From Acetatifactor sp. (GTDB taxonomy: Bacteria > Bacillota > Clostridia > Lachnospirales > Lachnospiraceae), in assembly GCA_024695935.1 (NCBI GenBank), contig JAILHH010000022.1, positions 124,001 through 188,000 on the forward strand: DNA of 64,000 nt, given 5' to 3'. A model generated the notes under the pieces. That model saw nothing but the letters and a program-made list of their open reading frames with translations. It did not search any database and had not been told where the DNA came from. Of the stretch, positions 26,171-34,577 are shown piece by piece. A program made the position numbers and the translations under genes. How positions within the stretch are numbered: position 1 is the stretch's first letter; every line of letters starts with the position of its first letter.

Positions 26171-26238
26171 TTCGTGATTAATTCGGCCGTTTCTCTTGAT
26201 CACGAACTCATTGTAGCATCGCGCTCATGCGGACTAAA
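26171..26238 (-). promoter_or_regulatory. Putative promoter and inverted repeat upstream of the ABC operon
   Basis: An 8-base perfect inverted repeat, TTCGTGAT (26171-26178) and ATCACGAA (26199-26206), lies just downstream of a possible minus-strand -10 TACAAT (26215-26210) with a weak -35 TTTAGT (26238-26233). The weak promoter fits activator dependence. The repeat could be an operator or a leader hairpin. Confidence 0.4.
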
Positions 26239-26275
26239 TAGAGGGGTTTTGGTTCAAAATGGACTGATTTTTGTT

Positions 26276-28510
26276 TTACAGATCGCTTACCAAAATCACT
26301 CCGTGTCCGGCGGGCAGACACAGATTAAGAGTGTATTCACCGTCTTTTTCACAGACTGCTTCCACCTTACTTATCTCTCCCGAAAGGGTATCCCACATTT
26401 CGAAACTGTCATCGCCGCTCTTTACGATAACCTGTATATTTTCACCGGTTTTCCCGTAATTTACAAAAAGAGTATTCCTCTTTCCGTCCTTTATATACCT
26501 TGTAAACATCACGCCTTCAATATCCTCGCCGGTATGGATATACGGGTCTATCAGATAATCCGGATATGTGACATGATTGTTCTTTGTGCCGCTTACTCCG
26601 GCTGTTATGCAAACAGGTAAAGAAATTGTGTCTCGCAAACTTTCATATATGGTACCCGGTTCATCCATGGATAAAACCTTCAAAGCGCCAAGAGCCTGAA
26701 TATTATCAAATATTTCCTTTACCTTTTCGTCATCTGTATTTTTTTCGGCCATGTATGGAACTGTATCCAAAGCAAAAATACGACCCCCGGCCTTTGCAAA
26801 ATCCAGACACATCTTTGCAAATTTAAGAGGCACAGTCTCGCACATGGGCAGGATCAAGGCCTTGAAGCTCTGACCGTTTAGTATATTAACTATTTTGTTA
26901 TTTTCAGATTTAAAGTTTTCCACCGCATCCTTGTGGATCAAGTCAAAATCCAGATTTTCCGACATCAGGCCGTTTAATAAAAGCTGCATATTTTTGTCGA
27001 TTTTTGCAGCATCCTCATCTTTTACAAAGGCACCCTTGAAAAATCCGTGGGTGTATCTCTGATCCGGAATATAGTGAAGCCAAAAGCTTTCCGTGGGCTG
27101 ATAGATCAAAATATCCGCTTCGCTTACGCCGCCTGTCAAGGCATAGTGAAGTCTTCTTGTCATGGCATTTGCTTCCTTCATGCGGTTCCACCCCTGCCAC
27201 TGGAAAAACTGTGAAGGCGGCCAGTCATTTTTCCTGTTTCCTCTGTCGGAATAGAAAAATCCGTGATTTATGATGATCTGCATACCCTGCTGGAACATCC
27301 AGGTCACCATTCTGAGGTATTCGTCTGCGGTCATATCCCATCCGCATCCCGCAAAGACTTCCACGGCTGTCATTTCTTTTCCATAAGAGTGGGCTCCGCA
27401 GGCGGTATATTTAATATTCAAACTGCCTATACCCTTTCCGAGGTGATCCGCACCGGGTATATCAAGGTACCTGTTCTGTCTGAGATAATCTCCGCTGTAT
27501 CTGGCATGTCCAAAGACAGTTTCCTCACCGAGAAGGTGGGCAAAAAGTTTGATATTATGGTCTTTGCACCAATTATGAAGAACTCCGAAATAGTTTTCCT
27601 GATAGAGGGAAGCAAGTACATCGAAATAGTCATATCTGTATCTGCCGGCTTCGATACCGGGGATAATAAGTTTATAGAGATTGGGAAGTATGTCATATCC
27701 TTTTCGTTTTATAAACTCTCCGGCAAAATCCCTGCTCCAGGCAAAGGCATGGCACATTCTGGTCTCATCGTTAAATACCGCTTTTATCGTCTTTCCGAAA
27801 TCCTCACCGAAATGCTCATAATAAGGATCGTAAGTGGATTTGATGAAGGCTTTTGTGGCCTCGCTGTCCAGGTAATTAACCGCTTCATTTCCACCGTATT
27901 CATAGGCATCGACTCTGATATCCACAACAAAAGCCACAGCATCCCGGTCACTTACAAACTCAAGCTCCGGGCCAAACATCAGATATGTAAAATAATCCTT
28001 TATATCATATGGATCACCTGTCTCTTTATCCACGATGGTCACATTAAATGAACATCCTGACAGATCCGTATCAGGGCCGATGGCAAAGGTGCCTTTTCCG
28101 GAAAATTCTTTTAACTGAGCCCTGAACTTTTCACCTGCAGGGATCTCTACCCTTTCTATCACCAGGTACTGCTCCCTGTTTCTCTCATCCAAGGTAATTG
28201 TCTGATTGCAGGTTCCTGCAGGCCAGTCGATCTCGTCATAGAGCCACATGGGCTCGTCATGCTCTTTTTTGTAATCCAGTACTGTCTTTATGTGGTCGAA
28301 CCACTCATCGTCCAGATACCCTCCGATAAAGCCCTCTCCGCCGTTTGTCCTGGCGTGGGGATTTGCGCATTTTACGCCCACTTCGGACATCATTTTAAGC
28401 TGCCTTTTTAACTCCTCGTTTTCCAGCCTGTCATTCCAAAACCAAAGTGGCGACTGGCTCTCGTCAAGAGCTTTACATTTATGAGGTTCTCTCCAAATCC
28501 CTTTATCCAA
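26276..28510 (-). CDS. GH106-like glycosidase, putative alpha-L-rhamnosidase
   Basis: This 744-residue protein opens with S-P-L-W-F-W-N-D-R-L-E-N-E-E-L and Q-L-K-M-M-S-E-V-G-V, the N-terminal pattern of GH106-type rhamnosidases and related barrels. It continues with Y-D-E-I-D-W-P-A-G and a C-terminal beta region. No signal peptide is present, so it is cytoplasmic and would act on imported oligosaccharides. The start codon is TTG at 28510, the only option 8 bases after AGGAGG. Its place upstream of the ABC operon and near rhaBAD supports release of L-rhamnose. The family call is by pattern recall, so other GH2-like glycosidases remain possible. Confidence 0.6.
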   Translation of the reverse strand: MDKGIWREPHKCKALDESQSPLWFWNDRLENEELKRQLKMMSEVGVKCANPHARTNGGEGFIGGYLDDEWFDHIKTVLDYKKEHDEPMWLYDEIDWPAGTCNQTITLDERNREQYLVIERVEIPAGEKFRAQLKEFSGKGTFAIGPDTDLSGCSFNVTIVDKETGDPYDIKDYFTYLMFGPELEFVSDRDAVAFVVDIRVDAYEYGGNEAVNYLDSEATKAFIKSTYDPYYEHFGEDFGKTIKAVFNDETRMCHAFAWSRDFAGEFIKRKGYDILPNLYKLIIPGIEAGRYRYDYFDVLASLYQENYFGVLHNWCKDHNIKLFAHLLGEETVFGHARYSGDYLRQNRYLDIPGADHLGKGIGSLNIKYTACGAHSYGKEMTAVEVFAGCGWDMTADEYLRMVTWMFQQGMQIIINHGFFYSDRGNRKNDWPPSQFFQWQGWNRMKEANAMTRRLHYALTGGVSEADILIYQPTESFWLHYIPDQRYTHGFFKGAFVKDEDAAKIDKNMQLLLNGLMSENLDFDLIHKDAVENFKSENNKIVNILNGQSFKALILPMCETVPLKFAKMCLDFAKAGGRIFALDTVPYMAEKNTDDEKVKEIFDNIQALGALKVLSMDEPGTIYESLRDTISLPVCITAGVSGTKNNHVTYPDYLIDPYIHTGEDIEGVMFTRYIKDGKRNTLFVNYGKTGENIQVIVKSGDDSFEMWDTLSGEISKVEAVCEKDGEYTLNLCLPAGHGVILVSDL

Positions 28511-28673
28511 ATACGTATCCTCCTGAATATATTTATATACTTTAAAAGTTTATTTCCGTCGTCATACATGTCCATGTTACCACATTTTCATGACTGACTC
28601 CATGTCCCCATTTAAGAAAAAAGTGTCCTTATTTGCAACTTATGCACCTTGCTCTCAAAATCCTCTTCATGCT

Positions 28674-28703
28674 TTGACAAAAGCCCCTTTCACGGCTTAT
28701 ACT
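28674..28703 (+). promoter_or_regulatory. Promoter of aroA
   Basis: TTGACA (28674-28679) and TATACT (28698-28703) are separated by 18 bases, 33 bases before the aroA start. The 226-base gap between the divergent GH106-like gene and aroA otherwise shows no gene. Confidence 0.7.
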
Positions 28704-28736
28704 TATGGATATAAACGCAAAATTATGAGGTTTAAA

Positions 28737-30077
28737 ATGGAGAAGATTTTTATCCAAGAAAATTCCGCGGGCTGTTATTTCGCCGACTTTGATACAAGCA
28801 ATGTAAAAGTATCCGACAACCCTGTCTGCGTAACGGTTCCGGGCTCAAAGAGCATCACTAACAGAAGTCTGCTCATAGCCGCTCTCGCAAGGGGTCAGTC
28901 CAAGCTCACAGGTGTCCAGTTTTCCGAGGATTCAGAGTGTTTTTTAGAATGTCTCACGGACTTAAAATATCCCATCTCTGTAAATAAAGAGGAAAAAACC
29001 GTCACCATCTCGGGTCTTGGCGGTTATCTTCCCTGCTCTCATGCGTCCTTAAATGTAAAAAGTGCAGGTACCGCCGCCAGGTTTATCACGGCTTACCTGG
29101 GGCTTTCCGACGGGTCGTTTGATATCAACGCCTCGGATCAGATGAAAAAACGTCCCATGGCACCGCTTATCGACTGTCTCCGTGACCTTGGCGCAGAGAT
29201 CGTCTGCACCGGCGAGGAAGGATTTTTCCCCCTCACCGTAAAAGGACACGGCTTTGGGAAAAATGAAATAACCGTGGATATCGACAAGAGCAGTCAGTTT
29301 CTCAGTGCGATTCTGATCTCATCCGTGCTTGCCCACGACGATATCACAGTCAATGTAACAGGAAATCACGGGCTCAAATACGTGGAGATGACCTGCAGGA
29401 TGATGCAGGATTTTAAAGCCACCATCAAAAAAGAAGGTGATTCCTACAAGATCCCCTTCAATTCAAAATATATGGCAAGGAACTATACCATAGAGCCGGA
29501 TGCCTCGGCGGCAGGATATTTTTATGCGCTGTCCCCCATATTGGGTATTCCGGTATTGGTAAAGGGCATCTTTGAAAACTCTTTGCAGGGGGATGTGGCC
29601 ATAACGGACGTGCTGTGCGAAATGGGTTGTTCCAAAGAGGAAACCCATGACGGCATTGTGGTATACCCTCCAAAAGACGGTTGTCTTCACGGAGTGGATG
29701 TGGATATGTCGGCATTTTCCGATCAGGCCCTCACCGTTGCCGTCATTGCTTCCCTTGCGGATACCCCCACCACCATTCGTGGCATCGGGCATATCAGGAT
29801 GCAGGAGAGCGATCGCATTCACGGCATGGTGACAGAACTTTCAAAATGCAATATAGAATGTGAAGAAGGCGAAGACTATGTGGTGATCCACCCGGGCAGC
29901 TTAAAAGGAGCCACGATCGAAACCTATGATGACCACAGAATGGCCATGGCTTTCTCACTTTTGTCCGTAAAAAATAAGGATATCAGCATAAGCAATCCCA
30001 TGTGCTGTAAAAAGACATTTGCTGAATATTTTGAGACATTGGACAAAGCATTATGCGACGCCTCATCTGACAGATAG
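28737..30077 (+). CDS. aroA: 3-phosphoshikimate 1-carboxyvinyltransferase (EPSP synthase)
   Basis: This 446-residue enzyme of the shikimate pathway joins shikimate 3-phosphate and PEP. The start ATG at 28737 follows GAGG by 6 bases; upstream in-frame ATGs lie ahead of the promoter's likely start and are not used. Motifs: V-P-G-S-K-S-I-T-N-R-S near residue 36, G-T-A-A-R-F-I-T-A near 110, and the active-site D-D-H-R-M-A-M-A-F near 394. Codon use and GC are higher than in neighbouring minus-strand genes, as often seen for well-expressed genes. A carbamate-kinase-like gene follows 98 bases later. Confidence 0.95.
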   Translation: MEKIFIQENSAGCYFADFDTSNVKVSDNPVCVTVPGSKSITNRSLLIAALARGQSKLTGVQFSEDSECFLECLTDLKYPISVNKEEKTVTISGLGGYLPCSHASLNVKSAGTAARFITAYLGLSDGSFDINASDQMKKRPMAPLIDCLRDLGAEIVCTGEEGFFPLTVKGHGFGKNEITVDIDKSSQFLSAILISSVLAHDDITVNVTGNHGLKYVEMTCRMMQDFKATIKKEGDSYKIPFNSKYMARNYTIEPDASAAGYFYALSPILGIPVLVKGIFENSLQGDVAITDVLCEMGCSKEETHDGIVVYPPKDGCLHGVDVDMSAFSDQALTVAVIASLADTPTTIRGIGHIRMQESDRIHGMVTELSKCNIECEEGEDYVVIHPGSLKGATIETYDDHRMAMAFSLLSVKNKDISISNPMCCKKTFAEYFETLDKALCDASSDR

Positions 30078-30175
30078 ATCAGGCAAAAAGCAGTTTGAAA
30101 ACAGATCAAAAAAACTGCGCAGACACAAAAAGCGATAAATTGTATCGGATCGGATACGTAGGAAGGATTAAGATT

Positions 30176-31111
30176 ATGAGCAAGAAAAAAGCGGTAGTTT
30201 CACTGGGACATGAAGCTCTCGGATATACCACAACCGAGCAAAAGGATGCTGTGCGCATCACGGCAAAAGCGCTGGCAGACCTTTGCGAGGAAAATTATCA
30301 ATTGACAATAACCCACTCAAACGGCCCCCAGGTCAGCATGATCCACAAGGCCATGACAGAACTCAGGAGAGTTTATATCGACTACTCCCCCGCCCCCATG
30401 TGCGTTTGTTCCGCAATGAGTCAGGGATATGTGGGTTATGACCTCCAGAATTCCATAAAATCAGAACTTTTAAGCCGCGGTATTTCCACCACGGTCAGCA
30501 CCATTCTCACCCAGGTCACCGTGGACCCCTATGACGATGCTTTCTATGAGCCCACAAAGGTCATCGGCCGCTACATGTCAAAAGAGGACGCCGATACGGA
30601 GATCAAAAAGGGCAATTACGTATGTGAGGAGCCCGGAAAAGGCTTCCGCCGTGTAGTTGCTGCTCCAAAGCCCCACGACATAGTGGAGATCGAAGCCATC
30701 AGGACTCTGGCAGATGCAGATCAGCTGGTCATCGCCTGCGGAGGCGGCGGAATCCCCGTCATTGAACAGCAGTGCACATTAAAAGGTGCTTCCGCAGTCA
30801 TCGAAAAGGATGCCATCGCCGGAAAGCTTGCAGCAGACTTATCCTCCGACGAACTCATTATCCTCACGGGGGTAAAGAATGTTTATTTAAATTACGGAAA
30901 AGAAAATGAGACAGCCATAACCGAAATGACCGTGGCAGAGGCGAAGGCTTACATCGCAGAGGGACAGTTCGAGGAGGGCACAATGCTTCCCAAGATCGAG
31001 GCAGCCATCGAGTATCTCACCGCTGTTCCCACCGGAAAAGTCCTCATCACAAACATGCTCTGCGTAAAGGATGCCATCAAAGGAAAAATGGGCACAGTCA
31101 TCACTGCTTAA
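30176..31111 (+). CDS. arcC: Carbamate kinase-like protein
   Basis: This 311-residue amino-acid-kinase-fold protein is strongly like carbamate kinases: H-S-N-G-P-Q-V, L-T-Q-V-T-V-D-P-Y-D-D-A-F, A-C-G-G-G-G-I-P-V and L-T-G-V-K-N-V-Y-L-N-Y-G-K are all in place. The N-terminal G-G-N-A-(I/L) signature is replaced here by L-G-H-E-A-L-G, which alters two phosphate-loop residues. The start ATG at 30176 follows AAGGA. Carbamate kinase makes ATP from carbamoyl phosphate or the reverse. No arginine deiminase or ornithine carbamoyltransferase gene is nearby, so a catabolic arc operon is not indicated. The family is certain; the activity needs a test. Confidence 0.85.
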   Translation: MSKKKAVVSLGHEALGYTTTEQKDAVRITAKALADLCEENYQLTITHSNGPQVSMIHKAMTELRRVYIDYSPAPMCVCSAMSQGYVGYDLQNSIKSELLSRGISTTVSTILTQVTVDPYDDAFYEPTKVIGRYMSKEDADTEIKKGNYVCEEPGKGFRRVVAAPKPHDIVEIEAIRTLADADQLVIACGGGGIPVIEQQCTLKGASAVIEKDAIAGKLAADLSSDELIILTGVKNVYLNYGKENETAITEMTVAEAKAYIAEGQFEEGTMLPKIEAAIEYLTAVPTGKVLITNMLCVKDAIKGKMGTVITA

Positions 31112-31224
31112 TCCGTCAGAAAATTTATATAAAAATAAAAAATAATGGTAAAATCGTTAAATAAATGTAGAAATTTTAGTAATTTTCAGTTATAATATCT
31201 GCAAACACACTAGGAGGTTCGCAT

Positions 31225-32529
31225 ATGTTTAGTCAATTATTCGGAAGGTATCTCGTTGATAAAGCTCTCTTAAGAGAAGAAGATTACAAAGCTATCATTG
31301 AAAAGCAACTTTCCGTCAGAGTTAAACTTGGAACCATCGCCATTGCCGAAGGACTCCTTACCGAAGATCAGGTAAATCTGATCAACGAGCTCCAGAAGCA
31401 GCGCGACAAGCGCTTTGGTGATATTGCCATAGAGGAGAGGCTTTTGACCGACGATCAGATAGGTGTGCTGTTGTCAAAGCAGGGAAATCCTTACCTGCAG
31501 TTCATACAGCTTATCACTGAGTCCACCCCCCTTACCAATTCCCAGATAGAAGAACAATTGGCTGAGTTCCAGACCGCCAGAGGTTTTTCGGACAGCGATA
31601 TGGCTGCTCTCAAAAAAGATGATATCGACACATTGATACCCATCTTTATCTTCTCCGCAAAACCCCACGTTACCGAGGTTGCGGGACTTGTGGTACGAAA
31701 CCTTAACCGTTTCGTCTCAAGAGATTTCTACATAGGAAAAGCCTACAGGGCACAGGAATTTGAATACAAATATCTCACCACTCAGAGAATGGTGGGTGAC
31801 GATACCATCTCCATCGCATTTGCGGAAGTCACCGATGAAGGCGGCATTCTCCAGATTGCTCAGGAATTTTCGAGAGAGACCATGGATTCCGTCACAGAGG
31901 ATACCTTCGATGCTCTCTGCGAGTTCATAAACGTTACCAGCGGTCTCTACGCTTCGGATATGAGCGTAAAGGATATCCACCTCGATATGGAGCCGCCTGC
32001 AGCATATGCGGATCAGGTAGCGGAAGGCGATTTCTACGTGCTTCCCGTTTATATCGACAATAAATGTATCAATGTCCTCATTGCAGTAAACAGTGAATTT
32101 GAACCCGGAAAACTTCCCATGAAGATTTCCAATACCTCCCGCCACGCCAGAGTTTCAGGCGGTGACAAGGGAACAATCGTCTTGGTTGACGACTCAAAGA
32201 TGTCCAGAAACATGCTTGCAGCCATCGTAACAAAAGCAGGTTATACCGTTATCGGCGAAGCTTCAAACGGTATCGAAGGATATGAGACTTATCTGAAGCT
32301 CAAGCCCGATATCATCACTCTCGATATCACAATGCCTGAGATGGACGGTTTGGATGCATTAAAGAGGATCCTGGAGGCTGAGCCCGATGCGAAAGCTATC
32401 ATGATCACTGCAGCCGGACAGCAGGACAAGCTTATCGAAGCCCTTAAGGTCGGTGCAAAGAGATTTATCAGCAAACCTTTCCAGGAGGATGAGATCATAA
32501 ATAACATCAATGATGTGATGAACCTGTAA
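31225..32529 (+). CDS. Signalling protein: N-terminal MshEN-like repeats, CheX-like domain, CheY receiver
   Basis: This 434-residue protein starts with three related helical units (F-G-R-Y-L-V-D-K-A-L-L, L-G-T-I-A-I-A-E-G-L-L-T-E-D-Q, F-G-D-I-A-I-E-E-R-L-L-T-D-D-Q, residues about 6-90), resembling MshEN/GspE N-terminal motifs. A CheC/CheX-like phosphatase or chemotaxis domain covers about 140-300. A receiver follows, with V-D-D-S near 315, phospho-Asp at about 368 in L-D-I-T-M-P-E-M-D-G and K in F-I-S-K-P-F. AGGAGG lies 7 bases upstream and TATAAT at 31191-31196. It probably adapts motility or chemotaxis, or reads a second messenger. It is single, with its own terminator. Confidence 0.8.
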   Translation: MFSQLFGRYLVDKALLREEDYKAIIEKQLSVRVKLGTIAIAEGLLTEDQVNLINELQKQRDKRFGDIAIEERLLTDDQIGVLLSKQGNPYLQFIQLITESTPLTNSQIEEQLAEFQTARGFSDSDMAALKKDDIDTLIPIFIFSAKPHVTEVAGLVVRNLNRFVSRDFYIGKAYRAQEFEYKYLTTQRMVGDDTISIAFAEVTDEGGILQIAQEFSRETMDSVTEDTFDALCEFINVTSGLYASDMSVKDIHLDMEPPAAYADQVAEGDFYVLPVYIDNKCINVLIAVNSEFEPGKLPMKISNTSRHARVSGGDKGTIVLVDDSKMSRNMLAAIVTKAGYTVIGEASNGIEGYETYLKLKPDIITLDITMPEMDGLDALKRILEAEPDAKAIMITAAGQQDKLIEALKVGAKRFISKPFQEDEIINNINDVMNL

Positions 32530-32564
32530 TCAGGGTTTTATATTTTGAGATTATTAAAAACACA

Positions 32565-32604
32565 AGAGCTGTCAAACTCAGATCAGTTTGACAGCTCTTT
32601 TTTT
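32565..32604 (+). terminator. Strong intrinsic terminator
   Basis: A perfect 14-base stem (AGAGCTGTCAAACT at 32565-32578 with its complement at 32585-32598), a 6-base loop and a run of T. It ends the signalling gene transcript. Confidence 0.92.
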
Positions 32605-32695
32605 GATACTATATTAATACAATTATTTGAATCATTATTCGACCTTGTATTTAGCCCTTTATTTAATCCCATACCCGGTCTTATACTTGATTTAT

Positions 32696-34480
32696 TTATA
32701 CTCTTCTTTCATTGATCTCTTTTAAGATTTCAGGATCGATCTTAAAATTCCTCTCCTCATCCATGAGACCGTTTATCTCCTGCTGAACATCTGAAACCTG
32801 GGTGTAGCAATATCCGCAGACATAGGGAAGTTTTTTGATGGCCGTGGTGATATCATCAAATCTTCTTATGAAATCATCCTTGTCCTTTACCTTATTGCCA
32901 TATCCCCATCCGCCTTCTTCGTTAAAGGCAATACCGCCGAACTCGCTTATTATGATGGGCTGACCCTTGTATCCGTAACCTTCGGCAAAAGCGGATCTGT
33001 GGCCACAATGGTACACTTCACCGGTCATTATCCTGTCAAAGTTTTCAAAATACCTCTTAAAGAACACATCTCCCTTTTCCTCATAATCATGAAGGGTTAT
33101 GATGTCTGATACGGTATGTTCCCAGCCGTCATTAACTATAACGGGACGCATGGGGTCGAATACTTTTGTGAGATGATAAATGCTCTCCGAGAAATGCTGG
33201 GGTGTTTTGTTAAACTTAATTCCGCCAAGTCCCCATGTCTCATTAAAGGGCGTCCAGGTAATTATGGAAGGATGTGAGTAATTCTGGCGGACTATTTCCA
33301 TCCACTCTGATGTAAATTCATTTACCGCTTCGTCATTAAGAGCATATCCTGCCGCCATCTCACTCCATACCAAAAGGCCCTTCACATCACACCAGTACAG
33401 AAATCTCTCATCCTCGGTCTTTTGATGTTTTCTCACGCCGTTATATCCCATGGCCATAACAGAATCAATATCTTTGATAAGGGCTTCTTCGGAAGGGGGT
33501 GTCAAATGCGAATCATGCCAATAACCCTGATCAAGTATCAGCCTCTGATATATGGGAGCACCGTTTAAGATGATATTCCCCTTGTCGATCTTTACTTCCC
33601 TCATTCCAAAGTACGAACCCACGCAGTCCATAACTTCGGTTTTGTTTTTAAACAGAGTAAACTCTATATCATACAGGGATGGATATTCGGGACTCCACTC
33701 ATATATCGCCCACTCAAAAATATCCGGTCTGGATAAGCTTATCTCCATCCTTGCCTTGCCACAAGCCACATTTACGGTCGAGGAAGCGATCCCTGTGCGT
33801 TCCTCATCAAAGGTGATATCCGCTTTTAATGAAAGGTCACTGCAAAAATAGTCGCAGGAAATATCTGCCTCTATGATAACTGTACCGGAAGTGCGATTGG
33901 GAGTTATCTTTAACGCTTTTATATAGTCCTCTCCCACGGATTCCATCCAGACACTTTTCCAGATTCCCGTGGTCTGCACATACCAGCATCCGAAATTATC
34001 CTTTATCCAGCGCTGTTTTCCTCTGGGCTTACTCCAGTCATAATTGTCCTCAACCCTTACGGTTATCCTGTTTTCTCCGACAAGAAGCTTATCTGTTATA
34101 TCAAATGAGAATCTGGCATAACCGCCCCTGTGATCCCCTACAGCTTCGCCGTTTACATACACTTTAGCGGCAAAATCCACGCCTTCGAAATGAAGCAGCA
34201 CTTTTCTTTTTTTCAGGTCCTCATCCTTTATATCGACAGTCTTTCCATACCATACAACTGGATGGAATTTTTCATCCTTTATGCCGGACAGAGAAGTCTC
34301 ATATGTAAAGGGAACCGTGATAGTATTCCATCCGGATTTTTTATCTGAGTACCACTTTTCTTTTAACCCATTGTTTTCATCATCAAAGGCAAAATCCCAT
34401 TCTCCGTTTAAAAGAGTAAAATTATCACGAACCAGCTGAGGTCTGGGATAGTCTTTTACATAAAAGTGTAAATTTTTCAT
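32696..34480 (-). CDS. Cytoplasmic GH2 family beta-glycosidase
   Basis: This protein of 594 residues has GH2 order: N-terminal sugar-binding jelly roll (L-N-G-E-W-D-F-A-F near residue 28), immunoglobulin-like domain and C-terminal barrel. The acid/base is Glu414 in P-F-N-E-T-W-G, and the nucleophile is the Glu of I-I-S-E-F-G-G near residue 518. There is no signal peptide. The size fits small GH2 enzymes (beta-galactosidase, glucuronidase or arabinosidase types); specificity cannot be read. The start at 34480 follows AAAGGA by 7 bases. The ArsR-type regulator gene upstream probably controls it. Confidence 0.88.
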   Translation of the reverse strand: MKNLHFYVKDYPRPQLVRDNFTLLNGEWDFAFDDENNGLKEKWYSDKKSGWNTITVPFTYETSLSGIKDEKFHPVVWYGKTVDIKDEDLKKRKVLLHFEGVDFAAKVYVNGEAVGDHRGGYARFSFDITDKLLVGENRITVRVEDNYDWSKPRGKQRWIKDNFGCWYVQTTGIWKSVWMESVGEDYIKALKITPNRTSGTVIIEADISCDYFCSDLSLKADITFDEERTGIASSTVNVACGKARMEISLSRPDIFEWAIYEWSPEYPSLYDIEFTLFKNKTEVMDCVGSYFGMREVKIDKGNIILNGAPIYQRLILDQGYWHDSHLTPPSEEALIKDIDSVMAMGYNGVRKHQKTEDERFLYWCDVKGLLVWSEMAAGYALNDEAVNEFTSEWMEIVRQNYSHPSIITWTPFNETWGLGGIKFNKTPQHFSESIYHLTKVFDPMRPVIVNDGWEHTVSDIITLHDYEEKGDVFFKRYFENFDRIMTGEVYHCGHRSAFAEGYGYKGQPIIISEFGGIAFNEEGGWGYGNKVKDKDDFIRRFDDITTAIKKLPYVCGYCYTQVSDVQQEINGLMDEERNFKIDPEILKEINERRV

Positions 34481-34577
34481 ATCATTTCCTTTCCGGGCAC
34501 CCACTCCTTAAGTGACCCATTAAACCGTTATTCCAAAATGTCAGCTACAGCTGTTTATTTACAGCACTCACATATGA

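Noticed and set aside
28590-28736. N-terminal extension of aroA by 49 residues
   Set aside because: The extension spans the TTGACA/TATACT promoter and lacks a ribosome site; the family length fits the ATG at 28737.
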